From Deltaproteobacteria bacterium (GTDB taxonomy: Bacteria; Myxococcota_A; Bradymonadia; REDH01), in assembly GCA_007693585.1 (NCBI GenBank), contig REDH01000110.1:1-47085 (forward strand): DNA of 47,085 bases. Reading direction: 5' to 3'. A program made the translations under genes and the position numbers. Each line of letters opens with the position of its first letter. The first letter of the stretch is position 1. The notes beneath the pieces are model-generated. The model worked only from the letters and a program-made list of their open reading frames with translations. It was not told the origin of the DNA and did no database searches. Shown one piece after another: positions 8,553 through 17,210 of the stretch.

Positions 8553-9578
8553 TCAGGGCGGGATGGAGCCATCGGGCATCAGGAGGACCACCGTCGTGGA
8601 CTGGGCCACGAGGCAGCCTTCTCCCGCGGTGAGCCGATCGAGATAGGCGACCTTGCGAATCATGGCCCCGCTCGCGTCCTCCAGCCGGGCCTCTCCGCTG
8701 CAGAGAAGCGCCAGGCGCGACCCGAGCTGCGACAGCGGCAGCCTCGCGCCCTGCGCCAGGCGGATGGCCTCTGCATTCGTCACGGCTGCGCGGAGCCCCG
8801 CCGTGGTCCAGGTCGCGAGGTCCGAGAGATCGTGGAGGGCGGTGACGAGGCGACGGCGGTCGGCGAGCCGCTCGGCGGCAGCCTCGAAATCGCTCCGTGC
8901 GGCGAGCGCGCTCCAGTCCGTGGTGGCCAGGGCGAGAAGCCGGACTCGTCCGTCGGCGATGACGCGCGACCCCGCACGCCCAGGGCCGATCAGCGCTCCG
9001 CGGGACGCCTCGATCGGCACGGTCTCGCGGCGAACGGGCCCACTGACCAGCCACGCCGCCATGGCATCGGGCAACGCGAGGAGCCGCTCGCCGGGCTCGC
9101 GCGAGAGTGGATGCACCGAGCGCAACACGCGGACGACCGTCAGCGGATCCAGTTCCCGAAGCAGGGCGCACCGCTCCAGCGCCACGCCGAAGCGCAATCC
9201 GCCGCGCAGGCGCTCTGCCGCTGACGCCAGGTGGTTCTCCTCCACGGCCTGCAGAGCGTCCGTCCCCGCAACCCCGGCGGGCGCCGCCGGCCGCCGGGGC
9301 GTCGCCGGCACCTGCGGCGCCCAGCCGCTCGCGTTGAGTGTGACGGCCTCGAGCTGGCTCCACAGCGCATCCGTGGTCTCTCCGAGCTGATGAAGGGCCA
9401 GCAGCGCGTCCACCGCATGAAGCAGCCTGCCGGACGTCAGGGCGCCCAGCGCGGCACATTCCCAGGCGAGTGGGGCCCGGGCGTCCGACTCCTCCATCGA
9501 TGCGCAGAAGGCGTGCAGGGCCTCCGACGAAGGAATCCGCCCCTCGGTCAGGGCAAGGGCCGTGTCCTCGATTGTCAT
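8553..9578 (-). CDS. Cyclic-nucleotide-binding-like regulatory protein
   Basis: The protein is 341 residues from ATG 9578, which has a strong GGAGAGG site 9 bases upstream. A GTG at 9677 would add 33 residues, but a promoter-like pair at 9684-9713 puts the likely transcript start at about 9677, which favours the shorter form. The N-terminal 130 residues are helical. The middle (LDPLTVVRVLRSVHPLSREP, then GERLLALPDAMAAWLVSGPV) and the end (LCSGEARLEDASG) resemble one or two degenerate cNMP-binding beta-barrels. No DNA-binding helix-turn-helix is evident. A role in signalling is inferred, and nucleotide binding is unproven. Confidence 0.6.
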   Translation of the reverse strand: MTIEDTALALTEGRIPSSEALHAFCASMEESDARAPLAWECAALGALTSGRLLHAVDALLALHQLGETTDALWSQLEAVTLNASGWAPQVPATPRRPAAPAGVAGTDALQAVEENHLASAAERLRGGLRFGVALERCALLRELDPLTVVRVLRSVHPLSREPGERLLALPDAMAAWLVSGPVRRETVPIEASRGALIGPGRAGSRVIADGRVRLLALATTDWSALAARSDFEAAAERLADRRRLVTALHDLSDLATWTTAGLRAAVTNAEAIRLAQGARLPLSQLGSRLALLCSGEARLEDASGAMIRKVAYLDRLTAGEGCLVAQSTTVVLLMPDGSIPP

Positions 9579-9683
9579 CCCGGCACCCTCTCCTCGCCGA
9601 TGCAGCGTCAGCCGTTCCGCGCCCCGCCGCACGACCGTCTCTCCGTTCAGTCGTGCGCCAACCTTTACGAAATGCACCTTGAC

Positions 9684-9713
9684 ACTCTACACTACCCGCG
9701 GTCAACCGGGCAA
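9684..9713 (-). promoter_or_regulatory. Sigma-70-like promoter for the cNMP-binding-like gene
   Basis: On the minus strand a TTGCCC box (9713-9708) and a TAGAGT box (9689-9684) are 18 bases apart. Transcription would begin near 9677, about 100 bases before ATG 9578. The match is moderate and made by eye. Confidence 0.4.
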
Positions 9714-9830
9714 CGCTCCGGGTCGCGAACGACGCTCCTCGAGCCCCCCCCCTCCAGATGCGTTCGCGGCCGTTCCGGGGGAGACGACTCGGAGGCAGAT
9801 GAGCACTCCAGGACGAAAGGCGATAGCTGC

Positions 9831-11582
9831 ATGAGTGATCGTGACGATCCCAAGAGCCGCGATCCGTTGGACTTCCTCGCGGAGGACCTCGATGACATCG
9901 AGAGCATCTTCGAGGACTACAGCGCCCGGAGCACCTCCCCCGCTTCCGGGCAGGCGGCGCCCGCGCCGCGCTCCGCCGATGACGCCATGGCCGAGATGCT
10001 GGAGCGCCGCGGGAAAGGATCCTCCGGGACCATGTACGGGGTGCAGGCCTTCGACGCCGCCGCCTCTCCCTTTGCAACCGCCGGCACGGCGGGACCCAAC
10101 CCCGACCCGTCCGGCGATCCGCGAATGACGCGGGAGCACGTCGACTCGCCATCCGGAACGGCAGCGACCCACGGGCTCCCCGGGCCCGAGATCAGCGATG
10201 CCCGACCCCACGGACGGCCCGCGTCGCGAACCCTCGCCGGCGCAGGTTTCATCGATGCCGACTCTCCGGGCGGAACGTCCGTTTCCGGTGCCTCCCGCTC
10301 ACCCGACCGTGGCAACGCGTCGCGCACGTCAAGGACCCTGTCCGGCCGCACCGCTGGCTGGAGCCAGGATCCCGACAGCGAGGAGCTGCGCTTTCCGCGA
10401 AGTCCGGGAGGGACCGTCGCAGGGTCCAGCAGCGCGCTCCACGCGGAACTCGATGCCGCCATCGAGGCCCAGGAGGCCCTCACTCGGGACAGCGCCCCGA
10501 CCGCAGGGGACTGGGACGACGAGGTGTTCACCAATCCGCGCGTCGGGGCCGCCACAGAGCGCAGCACCGGCAAGTCCTCGGGAATCCTGAGAAGGCCCGG
10601 CAAACTGGGGCAGAAGGCCGTACCGGGTCGCACCGGTTCTCCCCGCGACGTCGCCGCCAGGGAGCCGATCTCGCGCGCTGCCGGCATCACGGCATCACCC
10701 GCTGAACCCACGCCGTCTCCGGCGACCTCGTCGAAGGTAACCTCCCGCCTGGAGGCGCTGGCGCCCCCAGGCGCACCGACGGAAACGACGCCAAACCCCA
10801 CGGCAGCTCCGCCCCCCTCCCCCGAGACCGTACCGGCCATGCCCGCACTCGACGGAGGGCTGTTCCGGGGGGCGCCGCCCGACGACGATGACGCGCTGTT
10901 CGACGATGGCCTCGATCTGGCACCCGAGCCCGACTCCACCGAGGCGTCGCCCTCGTCCCTCCACGTCGAGGCCAGGCTCGATCTGGACGGCGACGAGGAC
11001 GACAGCTGGCCCTCCGAGGATGAGGAGGGGATCGGCGAGCGAACCCGGGTCGGGACCTTCGACGAAGAACGGGGCGTGATGGCCGTCGACGCCCAGGAGG
11101 CGGGAGCCTCCGCCCCGCCGCAGGACGAGCGCACGCGCATCGCCTCCACGATCCAGCTCGCGGGCAACGCTTTCGACGACCTCGAGAGCCTTGGACTCGA
11201 CACCTCCTCCGCCCGGGAAGAGAGCGCATCGCACACGCCTCGATCCAGTGTCGACACCGACGGCGTGGTCATCGAGAGCAACGCGCCACCGGTGACCGGC
11301 GAACATCCCGTCGCTGCGTCTGCTGGACCCCCGGCTGGCGCGTCTCTGGCGCTCGACCTCGCCGAGTCCTCTCCCGCGAGCCGTCCGTCCCGGCCACAGC
11401 TCGAGGAGCGCAAGCCCAACCGTCGCCCCAGGCGGACGACCTCGCCCGTCTCGAGAGAGTCGCGGCCCTCGTCCGGTGCAGGCCTCGGCGTGTGGATGGC
11501 CGAGCTGCTCCTCACCGCCGTGAAGCTCGGGGCCCTCGGCGCTCTCCTCTGGACAACCGGGTTTCTCGACGGCCTCGTCTAG
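9831..11582 (+). CDS. Large disordered acidic protein with C-terminal transmembrane anchor
   Basis: The protein is 583 residues from ATG 9831. It is rich in Ser, Pro, Gly, Asp and Glu with no recognisable enzyme domain. The first 30 residues (DFLAEDLDDIESIFEDY) are acidic and helix-prone. Short ERTRVGTF and DERTRIAST segments near residues 404 and 435 look like Thr-containing peptide motifs of the kind seen beside FHA or kinase systems in myxobacteria; that comparison is loose. The only membrane segment is at the very C-terminus (WMAELLLTAVKLGALGALLW), so the protein would be tail-anchored with a cytoplasmic disordered body. Its TAG stop shares the palindrome CTAG with the stop of the convergent flavoprotein gene. 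Function unknown. Confidence 0.75.
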   Translation: MSDRDDPKSRDPLDFLAEDLDDIESIFEDYSARSTSPASGQAAPAPRSADDAMAEMLERRGKGSSGTMYGVQAFDAAASPFATAGTAGPNPDPSGDPRMTREHVDSPSGTAATHGLPGPEISDARPHGRPASRTLAGAGFIDADSPGGTSVSGASRSPDRGNASRTSRTLSGRTAGWSQDPDSEELRFPRSPGGTVAGSSSALHAELDAAIEAQEALTRDSAPTAGDWDDEVFTNPRVGAATERSTGKSSGILRRPGKLGQKAVPGRTGSPRDVAAREPISRAAGITASPAEPTPSPATSSKVTSRLEALAPPGAPTETTPNPTAAPPPSPETVPAMPALDGGLFRGAPPDDDDALFDDGLDLAPEPDSTEASPSSLHVEARLDLDGDEDDSWPSEDEEGIGERTRVGTFDEERGVMAVDAQEAGASAPPQDERTRIASTIQLAGNAFDDLESLGLDTSSAREESASHTPRSSVDTDGVVIESNAPPVTGEHPVAASAGPPAGASLALDLAESSPASRPSRPQLEERKPNRRPRRTTSPVSRESRPSSGAGLGVWMAELLLTAVKLGALGALLWTTGFLDGLV

Positions 11583-12553
11583 CCGGCGTCCCCGGCTGCG
11601 TCCCCTCGAAGGGACAGAGCCTTCCAGCCGCCGTCCCGCGCGATCGATTCGGCCGCGCGAGCCGCGCTTCCGACCGCCCAGGCGACGGACTGGTGTTGGC
11701 GCCCGGTGACGTCGCCGGCCGCAAGCACTCCTGCCCAGCCCGTATGGCCGTCCAGGGACGTCCGCAGGTATCCATCGGTGTCCAGGCATCCGGGAGGAAT
11801 CCCTGCGGGTACGCAAGGCGCCACACCGATGCGAACGAAGAGCGCGCCGGCCCGAATCGCTTCCCCGCGACGCAGCTGGACGGAGAGGCCCCCCGGGAAG
11901 GGATCGAGCGCGACGACCTCGTTCTCCATGTGCAGATGAATACGAGCGCTGGAGCGCACAGCGTCCACGAACCGCGCTTGCCCGCGGAAGGCATCCCGCC
12001 GGTGTACGACATGAACCTCCGGGCAGCGGGCCGCGAGAAGCAGCGCGCCCTCGAGCGCGGCGTCACCCCCTCCTGCGACGACTACCCGCTTGCCGGCATG
12101 ACGTTCCAGGGTGCGTGTGACCGAGATCTCGACCCGGTCACCGAGCAGCTCGGACTCGTGCTCGATCCCGAGCAACCGAGGACGAGTGCCCGTGCACAGC
12201 AGCAGGTGTCCCGGCCTCAACACACGGCCTCCGTCGAGGCGCACCTCGGGAGGTGCATCGGGGGAGCCTCTCAGCTCGACGATGCTTCCGTCCTCCGGCC
12301 GCAGGCCCTCGGCATCGAGATCGCCGAGGAGCTTCTCCACGAGAGCCGGCCCATCAGCGACCCGGCAGCCGGGGTAGTTGGCGATCGGGTTGCCTACCCG
12401 CCGCAGCGTACCGCCGACGGCGGCCTCCGGGCCGATCCAGCGGAACGGCAGCCCGAGTCCGCGCAGCCAGAGAGCCGCGGACACCCCGGCCGCTCCGGCC
12501 CCTGCGACGAGGATGCCGGGCGGGACCGGACCATGGTCCGTCACGGGCGTCAC
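11579..12553 (-). CDS. Thioredoxin-reductase-like FAD/NAD(P) oxidoreductase without CxxC
   Basis: The protein is 324 residues. GTG 12553 overlaps the folE TGA as GTGA, giving a coupled start. An FAD Rossmann motif (AGAGAAGVSAALW) sits at the N-terminus, a NAD(P)H motif (VVVAGGGDAALEGALL) in the middle, and the C-terminal FAD motif is LAAGDVTG. The order and length fit the thioredoxin reductase/ferredoxin-NADP reductase type 2 family. The redox-active Cys-x-x-Cys that normally precedes the NADPH motif is absent: the sequence there is ISVTRTLERHAGKR. It is therefore probably not a thioredoxin reductase; a ferredoxin or other one- or two-electron partner is possible. Last gene of the ruvCAB-folE unit. 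Confidence 0.85.
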   Translation of the reverse strand: MTPVTDHGPVPPGILVAGAGAAGVSAALWLRGLGLPFRWIGPEAAVGGTLRRVGNPIANYPGCRVADGPALVEKLLGDLDAEGLRPEDGSIVELRGSPDAPPEVRLDGGRVLRPGHLLLCTGTRPRLLGIEHESELLGDRVEISVTRTLERHAGKRVVVAGGGDAALEGALLLAARCPEVHVVHRRDAFRGQARFVDAVRSSARIHLHMENEVVALDPFPGGLSVQLRRGEAIRAGALFVRIGVAPCVPAGIPPGCLDTDGYLRTSLDGHTGWAGVLAAGDVTGRQHQSVAWAVGSAARAAESIARDGGWKALSLRGDAAGDAG

Positions 12554-13119
12554 CTCGTGTTCCGAAGGAGTTGCCGGGCGATCTCCCAGTCGCGCTCCGC
12601 GTTGCTTCCAACCCCTCGCCCCGCCACCGAGATGGTGGTTCCGGTCTTGCAGGCCCCCGTCAATTCCATGCACATCTGTCGCGCCTCGCTCGCGACCACC
12701 ACATGACGTGGTGCGAGGTCGTCCATGATCGCCTGCGCGAGCTGATCGGTGAGACGCTCCTGGAGCTGCGGGCGGGCACACAGCGAGTCGACGAGGCGCC
12801 CCACGGCGCCGAAGCCCACGAGACTCCTCCCGGGCACGAAGTACAGATGAACATGGCCGAAGAACGGGACGACGTGGTGAACGCAGAGCGCATGAAACGG
12901 GAGATCGCGCAGCACCACCGGGCCTGTTGGTGGAGATTCCAGCGGGAGGGGTTCGAGCCTGTGGCGTGGCGCATCCGGGCGGAAGCGATGATGGAGCAGT
13001 CTGGCGAACCGCCGAGCCGTGTCCGCAAGCTCCGGGTCGCTTGCCTGGGTGGCCCCGAGCGCAGCCAGGGCACTGCCGAGGTGTTCGGTCACGCTGGTGA
13101 GGGGGTCGTCGTCACGCAT
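12550..13119 (-). CDS. folE: GTP cyclohydrolase I
   Basis: The protein is 189 residues from ATG 13119, inside the end of ruvB. A GAGG site lies 9 bases before this ATG; the ATG at 13125 would be too close to it. The zinc-site motifs are present: [18 protein letters not shown] supplies Cys and His (usual form CEHH), and [13 protein letters not shown] supplies the second Cys. The segment [14 protein letters not shown] matches the conserved QERLT helix. The enzyme converts GTP to dihydroneopterin triphosphate, the first step of folate and pterin synthesis. The E to V change in the CEHH motif and the short N-terminus are small departures from typical FolE. Confidence 0.9.
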   Translation of the reverse strand: MRDDDPLTSVTEHLGSALAALGATQASDPELADTARRFARLLHHRFRPDAPRHRLEPLPLESPPTGPVVLRDLPFHALCVHHVVPFFGHVHLYFVPGRSLVGFGAVGRLVDSLCARPQLQERLTDQLAQAIMDDLAPRHVVVASEARQMCMELTGACKTGTTISVAGRGVGSNAERDWEIARQLLRNTR

Positions 13120-14161
13120 CGTCATCTGCCTCGAAGAGCGGGAGTGGTGAGACTGGGGCGGCTCCCGGTGTGACACCGAGCAGGGACCAGGCGGCGGGGG
13201 TTGCGACCCGGCCCCGGGGAGTCCGGTGGATCAACGCCTGCTGGATGAGGAACGGCTCGATGACATCCTCGATCGAGTGGGAGGGTTCTCCGATGGCGGC
13301 CGCCAGCGTCTCCACGCCCACCGGGCCGCCGTCGAATTTCATGACCAGGGCGTCGAGGTAGCGTCGGTCCAGCCAGTCCAGGCCTCCTGAATCGATGCCC
13401 AGCTTCTCGAGCGCCCAGCAGGCGAGCTCGCGGTCGATCAGCTCGGCACCCTCGACGTCCATGTAGTCCCGCACGCGCCGCAGCAGCCGGTTCGCGATGC
13501 GGGGCGTTCCGCGGCTTCGTCCCGCGATCTCCTCGGCGGCGGCTTCGTCCACGGTGAGATCGAGCAGGCGAGCGGAGCGGAGGATGATCTCGGCGAGGTC
13601 GGCGGTGGCGTAGAACTCGAGCCGCTCGATGATCCCGAACCGCGCCCTCAACGGCGAGGTCAGCAGACCGGTGCGCGTGGTCGCGCCCACCAGCGTGAAC
13701 CGCGGCAGCTCGAGTTTCAGGCTCCGCGCATGGGGGCCGTCCCCGAGGACGATGTCGAAGTGGAAGTCCTCCATCGCCGGATAGAGATTCTCCTCCACGA
13801 CGGAGGACAGGCGGTGGATCTCGTCAATGAAGAGGACGTCGCCCTCCTCGAGTCCGGACACGATGCCGGCGAGGTCTCCCTTCTTCTCGATGGCGGGACC
13901 GCTGGTCGTATGAATGGCGACGCCCATCTCGCGGGCGATGATCGATGCGAGCGTCGTCTTGCCGAGGCCCGGAGGGCCCGAGAGGAGCACATGGTCGAGG
14001 GTCTCCCCGCGCTTTCGCGCCGCGGTGACGGCGACGCGGAGCTTCTCGCGCACGTCCCGCTGGCCGATGTAGTCGGCGAACCGCACCGGTCGCAAGGCCG
14101 GGTCGAAGCGGCGCTCGTCGTCGTGCGCGACGGTGGAAATCTCTGGGTTTCGATCGTTCAT
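13112..14161 (-). CDS. ruvB: Holliday junction branch-migration ATPase RuvB
   Basis: The protein is 349 residues, the usual length. It has the N-terminal motif [12 protein letters not shown], Walker [13 protein letters not shown], Walker [12 protein letters not shown], the sensor VGATTRTG and arginine finger region SPLRARFG, plus the C-terminal winged-helix domain ([16 protein letters not shown]). RuvB hexamers pump DNA through the RuvA-bound four-way junction. Start ATG 14161 lies 39 bases after the ruvA stop. Its last 8 bases overlap the folE start. Confidence 0.98.
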   Translation of the reverse strand: MNDRNPEISTVAHDDERRFDPALRPVRFADYIGQRDVREKLRVAVTAARKRGETLDHVLLSGPPGLGKTTLASIIAREMGVAIHTTSGPAIEKKGDLAGIVSGLEEGDVLFIDEIHRLSSVVEENLYPAMEDFHFDIVLGDGPHARSLKLELPRFTLVGATTRTGLLTSPLRARFGIIERLEFYATADLAEIILRSARLLDLTVDEAAAEEIAGRSRGTPRIANRLLRRVRDYMDVEGAELIDRELACWALEKLGIDSGGLDWLDRRYLDALVMKFDGGPVGVETLAAAIGEPSHSIEDVIEPFLIQQALIHRTPRGRVATPAAWSLLGVTPGAAPVSPLPLFEADDDA

Positions 14162-14200
14162 CGTGCGGTGCGCCGAGGTGGGATACGGTGGACAGGGTCC

Positions 14201-14812
14201 TCAGCCCTTCAGGATGCGAAGGGCTTCGCGAAGCAGGGTCCGGACATCCGTGTCCGGCTGGATGGAACCGGCGAGGCGCGCACAGGTGTCCTCGACCTGT
14301 CGGCCGGCGTAGCCAAGATTCTGCAGCGCAAGCGCGAGGTCATCGAGCACGTCGGCAGAGCCGGCTGCCGCTACTCCACCCGCAGGCGCGGGAGAGCCGC
14401 CGGTGTCGATGCCGGCGACCTTGTCCGCCAACTCGAGAACGAGGCGCTGCGCAGTCCGCTTGCCGATGCCGGGGGTTCGGGCGAGCTGCTTCTCATCGCC
14501 CTGGATCAGCATGTCCCGCAGCGCCGTGCCTCCCCAGGTGCCAAGGGCCTGCAGTGCGAGCCGAGGCCCGACTCCGGTCACGCCGAGAAGCCGCAGGAAC
14601 AGGGTGCGTTCTCCAGGATGCGTGAAGCCGAAGAGCGTGATCGCATCCTCCCGGACGTGGGTGTGGACATGCAGCGTCACGGGCTCACCAAGGAGTGGCA
14701 AATCGTCGAGGGCCAGGGCGGGGACGTGCACCTCGTAGCCGACGCCGCCCACGTCGAGGACCGCGTGATCGGCTGCCTTGGCGACCAGTGGACCGTGCAG
14801 GCGTGCAATCAT
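14201..14812 (-). CDS. ruvA: Holliday junction DNA-binding subunit RuvA
   Basis: The protein is 203 residues from ATG 14812, with a strong site (AGGAGG) 4 bases upstream. The N-terminal OB fold begins MIARLHGPLVAKAADHAVLD. The two helix-hairpin-helix motifs follow (LLGVTGVGPRLALQAL and LARTPGIGKRTAQRLVLEL), and a short C-terminal domain binds RuvB. RuvA tetramers hold the Holliday junction open. The gene sits between ruvC and ruvB with gaps of 31 and 39 bases. Confidence 0.97.
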   Translation of the reverse strand: MIARLHGPLVAKAADHAVLDVGGVGYEVHVPALALDDLPLLGEPVTLHVHTHVREDAITLFGFTHPGERTLFLRLLGVTGVGPRLALQALGTWGGTALRDMLIQGDEKQLARTPGIGKRTAQRLVLELADKVAGIDTGGSPAPAGGVAAAGSADVLDDLALALQNLGYAGRQVEDTCARLAGSIQPDTDVRTLLREALRILKG

Positions 14813-14843
14813 GGTACCTCCTGCTGTGCAGGCGAGGGCTCCA

Positions 14844-15347
14844 TCAGAGGGGCCCGCGCCGGAGACGCGGATTCTGCTGCAGGTGGCACAGCCCGATCGC
14901 CACGGCGTCCGATGCATCCAGCGGACCCGGGATCGGTTCGCGCACGAGTCGCGACACCATCGCGTGCACCTGTTCCTTCGTCGCCCGACCCGTGCCGGTG
15001 ACGCTCTTCTTCACGACACTGGGCTCGTACGCCGTGATGGACAATCCCCCATGGCGCATCGCGAGGAGGGCTGCCGCTCGTGCGTGCCCCAGCTTCAGCG
15101 CGGCGTCCGCATGTCGATGCACGTACAGGCCCTCGATAGCCCCTTCCGTGGGCGAGTGCGTCGCGATCAGCCCGGATATCTCCGTGTACAGCAGCTCGAG
15201 TCTACCGGTCAGCGACTGACGTCCCGCCCGGATCACCCCGGACGCCCGAAGCGTCACCCGGTTGCCCTGGGACTCGATGACGCTCCATCCGGTCACGACG
15301 GAGCCCGGGTCGATGGCGAGCACAATGCGCGGGGTTCGAGCGGTCAT
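14844..15347 (-). CDS. ruvC: Crossover junction endodeoxyribonuclease RuvC
   Basis: The protein is 167 residues from ATG 15347 (MTARTPRIVLAIDPG). The four acidic active-site residues of the RNase-H-like resolvase are visible: Asp in AIDPGSVVTGWS, Glu in GAIEGLYV, and Asp twice in LDASDAVAIGLCH. It cuts Holliday junctions in the RuvABC complex. It is first in its unit, about 210 bases downstream of a promoter-like pair at 15565-15593. The frame stays open far upstream through antisense rpoD, but that extension is not coding. Confidence 0.96.
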   Translation of the reverse strand: MTARTPRIVLAIDPGSVVTGWSVIESQGNRVTLRASGVIRAGRQSLTGRLELLYTEISGLIATHSPTEGAIEGLYVHRHADAALKLGHARAAALLAMRHGGLSITAYEPSVVKKSVTGTGRATKEQVHAMVSRLVREPIPGPLDASDAVAIGLCHLQQNPRLRRGPL

Positions 15348-15558
15348 GAAGCGGAGAGTGAAGGGGAGCGTCCGGCCGGTCCGGGTGCCTGGAACGGGGC
15401 TACCACACGTCTTCGGGACTGAACAACTGTTGAGGGCTCGCTGCGCATCGTGTTCGGGCATGGCGGGACTGTGACGCGCATGTCGCGCTTTTTGTCGCTG
15501 GGTGCTGTCAGTCTGGCACACCGAACCGTGGGGTTTACTCATTGTGTCGTAGAAAGGA

Positions 15559-15587
15559 TTGTACAACATAATGTTATGAGTTGTTAT
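15559..15587 (+). promoter_or_regulatory. Sigma-70-like promoter for rpoD
   Basis: TTGTAC (15559-15564) and TGTTAT (15582-15587) are exactly 17 bases apart. The start of transcription would fall near 15594, about 93 bases before ATG 15687. It overlaps the opposing ruvC promoter candidate. Confidence 0.45.
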
Positions 15588-15593
15588 AGGCAA
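15565..15593 (-). promoter_or_regulatory. Sigma-70-like promoter for ruvC
   Basis: On the minus strand TTGCCT (15593-15588) and TATGTT (15570-15565) are 17 bases apart. Transcription would start near 15558, leaving a leader of about 210 bases before ruvC. Confidence 0.45.
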
Positions 15594-15686
15594 GTGGCAC
15601 GATAGGTGCATAGCCATTCCGTCGGGTCGCTCCGGTCCTCGGTGGGGAGGGCAGGGGGACCGAACCAGACGACGGAGGTCGAGACC

Positions 15687-17210
15687 ATGACAGCAGCCAT
15701 CCAGACAACAGCGCGGAAGCCGGCCAGAGCGGGCGGGTCCCCGGGGTCCCGAACGGTGTCCGCCCGGGACGAAGCAACGGATGGGATGTGGGAAGGCGCC
15801 GATCCGGTGCGCCTCTACCTCCGCCGAATCGGCAAGGTCGAGCTGCTGGACCGCGACGGCGAGGTCGCCATCGCCCGGGAGATGGAGAACGGGCGCCGGA
15901 CACTGTTCGAGACGCTGTTCCAGTCCCCGGCCGGATTGCGTGCCCTTCTCGGCATCGCCGACGCCGTCGACGAGGGAACCGTTCGGGCGAAGCACTACCT
16001 GCCGCCGGGTGATCTTCCGGCAAACCTCGATCCGGCGGTGCTTCGAGAGCGGCTCGAGGCGCGCCTCGGCCCCGTGCGTGAGGCGTTCGACGCGCTCGTC
16101 GCGGCTGGCGAAGGCGGCTGTAGCCGGGCGCTCGGCGCCGCACGGAAGCAAGCGCTGAGCGCCGTGAAGGAGATGGAGCTCGACGCGGACGCGGTGGCTT
16201 CGGTCGCCGGGATTGTTCGGGAGACCGTTGCGGCCGTCGATCGCTGCGAGTCGAGACTCTGCGGCTGTGCCTCCGAAGTGGGACGGACGCCGGAGGAAGT
16301 GCACGCGTTTCTGTCCAGCCCGGACTGTCGCCCATGCGGTGGTGTCGACGTCGAGCGATTCAACGCATGGCGAAATCGCTTTCTCTGCGCGTGGCGCACG
16401 CGTGCGTCGCTCGCGCGAAACTGCGGCTGCACCGTCGAGGAACTCCGGGCCTTCGCGGCTTCCGTGCAGGAGGCGGAACGATTGGTCGAGGACGCGCGCT
16501 CCGAGCTCATTCAGGCGAACCTGCGGCTTGTGGTCGCCATTGCCAAGAAGTACGCCAACCGGGGAATGCCGTTCCTGGATCTCGTGCAGGAAGGAAACAT
16601 CGGGTTGATGAGAGCCGTCGAGAAGTTCGAGTATCAGCGCGGACACAAGTTCTCGACCTACGCCACATGGTGGATTCGTCAGGCCATCACGCGAGCCCTC
16701 GCCGACCAGGGAAGGACCATCCGGATCCCGGTCCACCTCGTCGAGACGATCAACCGCATCTCGAGGTGCGCGCGGGCGCTGGAGCAGGAGCTCGGGCGGG
16801 AGGCCTCGGACGAGGAGGTTGCCCTTCGGCTCGAGATGGACGTCGACGCCGTTCGCAAGAGCCGGAAGCTGGCGCGGGCGCCCATCAGCCTGGAGGCGCC
16901 CGTGGGAGATGACGATGCCCAGCTGGGTGACTTCATCCCCGACGAGTCGGCTCCCTGCCCGTCCGCGAGATGTGGCGACAGCGAACTCGAGGATCAGGCC
17001 CGGCGTCTGCTCTCCGGTCTCACGGCTCGTGAGGAGCGAATTCTGCGGCTGCGCTTCGGCATCGGCGAGGAAGCCGATCGCACGCTCGAGGAAGTGGGCC
17101 GAGACTTTTCGCTCACCCGGGAGCGAATCCGTCAGATCGAGGCCAAGGCGCTCCAGAAGCTGCGCGCGCCGAATCGTTGCGAGCATCTTCGGGCGTTCAT
17201 CGACGGCTGA
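15687..17210 (+). CDS. rpoD: Primary-type RNA polymerase sigma-70 factor
   Basis: The protein is 507 residues from ATG 15687, with GGAGG 9 bases upstream. Region 1.2 ([17 protein letters not shown]) begins at residue 38, so region 1.1 is absent or reduced to a short basic leader. Region 2 ([53 protein letters not shown]) and region 3 ([13 protein letters not shown]) are standard. Region 4 ([34 protein letters not shown]) completes it. It should direct RNA polymerase to housekeeping promoters. The non-conserved region between 1.2 and 2.1 is unusual in holding nine Cys (145, 187, 192, 194, 214, 217, 234, 246, 248). The last 103 bases are part of a perfect tandem triplication that continues past the stop. 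Confidence 0.96.
   Translation: MTAAIQTTARKPARAGGSPGSRTVSARDEATDGMWEGADPVRLYLRRIGKVELLDRDGEVAIAREMENGRRTLFETLFQSPAGLRALLGIADAVDEGTVRAKHYLPPGDLPANLDPAVLRERLEARLGPVREAFDALVAAGEGGCSRALGAARKQALSAVKEMELDADAVASVAGIVRETVAAVDRCESRLCGCASEVGRTPEEVHAFLSSPDCRPCGGVDVERFNAWRNRFLCAWRTRASLARNCGCTVEELRAFAASVQEAERLVEDARSELIQANLRLVVAIAKKYANRGMPFLDLVQEGNIGLMRAVEKFEYQRGHKFSTYATWWIRQAITRALADQGRTIRIPVHLVETINRISRCARALEQELGREASDEEVALRLEMDVDAVRKSRKLARAPISLEAPVGDDDAQLGDFIPDESAPCPSARCGDSELEDQARRLLSGLTAREERILRLRFGIGEEADRTLEEVGRDFSLTRERIRQIEAKALQKLRAPNRCEHLRAFIDG

Larger units (their letters stand above)
15348..15686. promoter_or_regulatory. Divergent ruvC/rpoD control region
   Basis: This 339-base region lies between ruvC (minus) and rpoD (plus). 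Its core at 15555-15595 is strikingly AT-rich for this genome. The core carries nested dyads: CATAA-TG-TTATG at 15567-15578, flanked by ACAAC (15563-15567) and GTTGT (15580-15584). Promoter-like boxes in both directions overlap there, so one bound protein could control both genes. A LexA-like operator (CTGT-N8-ACAG) was not seen. Confidence 0.5.

Noticed and set aside
8254-8646. A gene across the 43-bp repeats (frames open on both strands)
   Set aside because: The repeat offset is a multiple of three, which keeps frames open by chance; the sequence is Arg-rich with no family and overlaps good genes.
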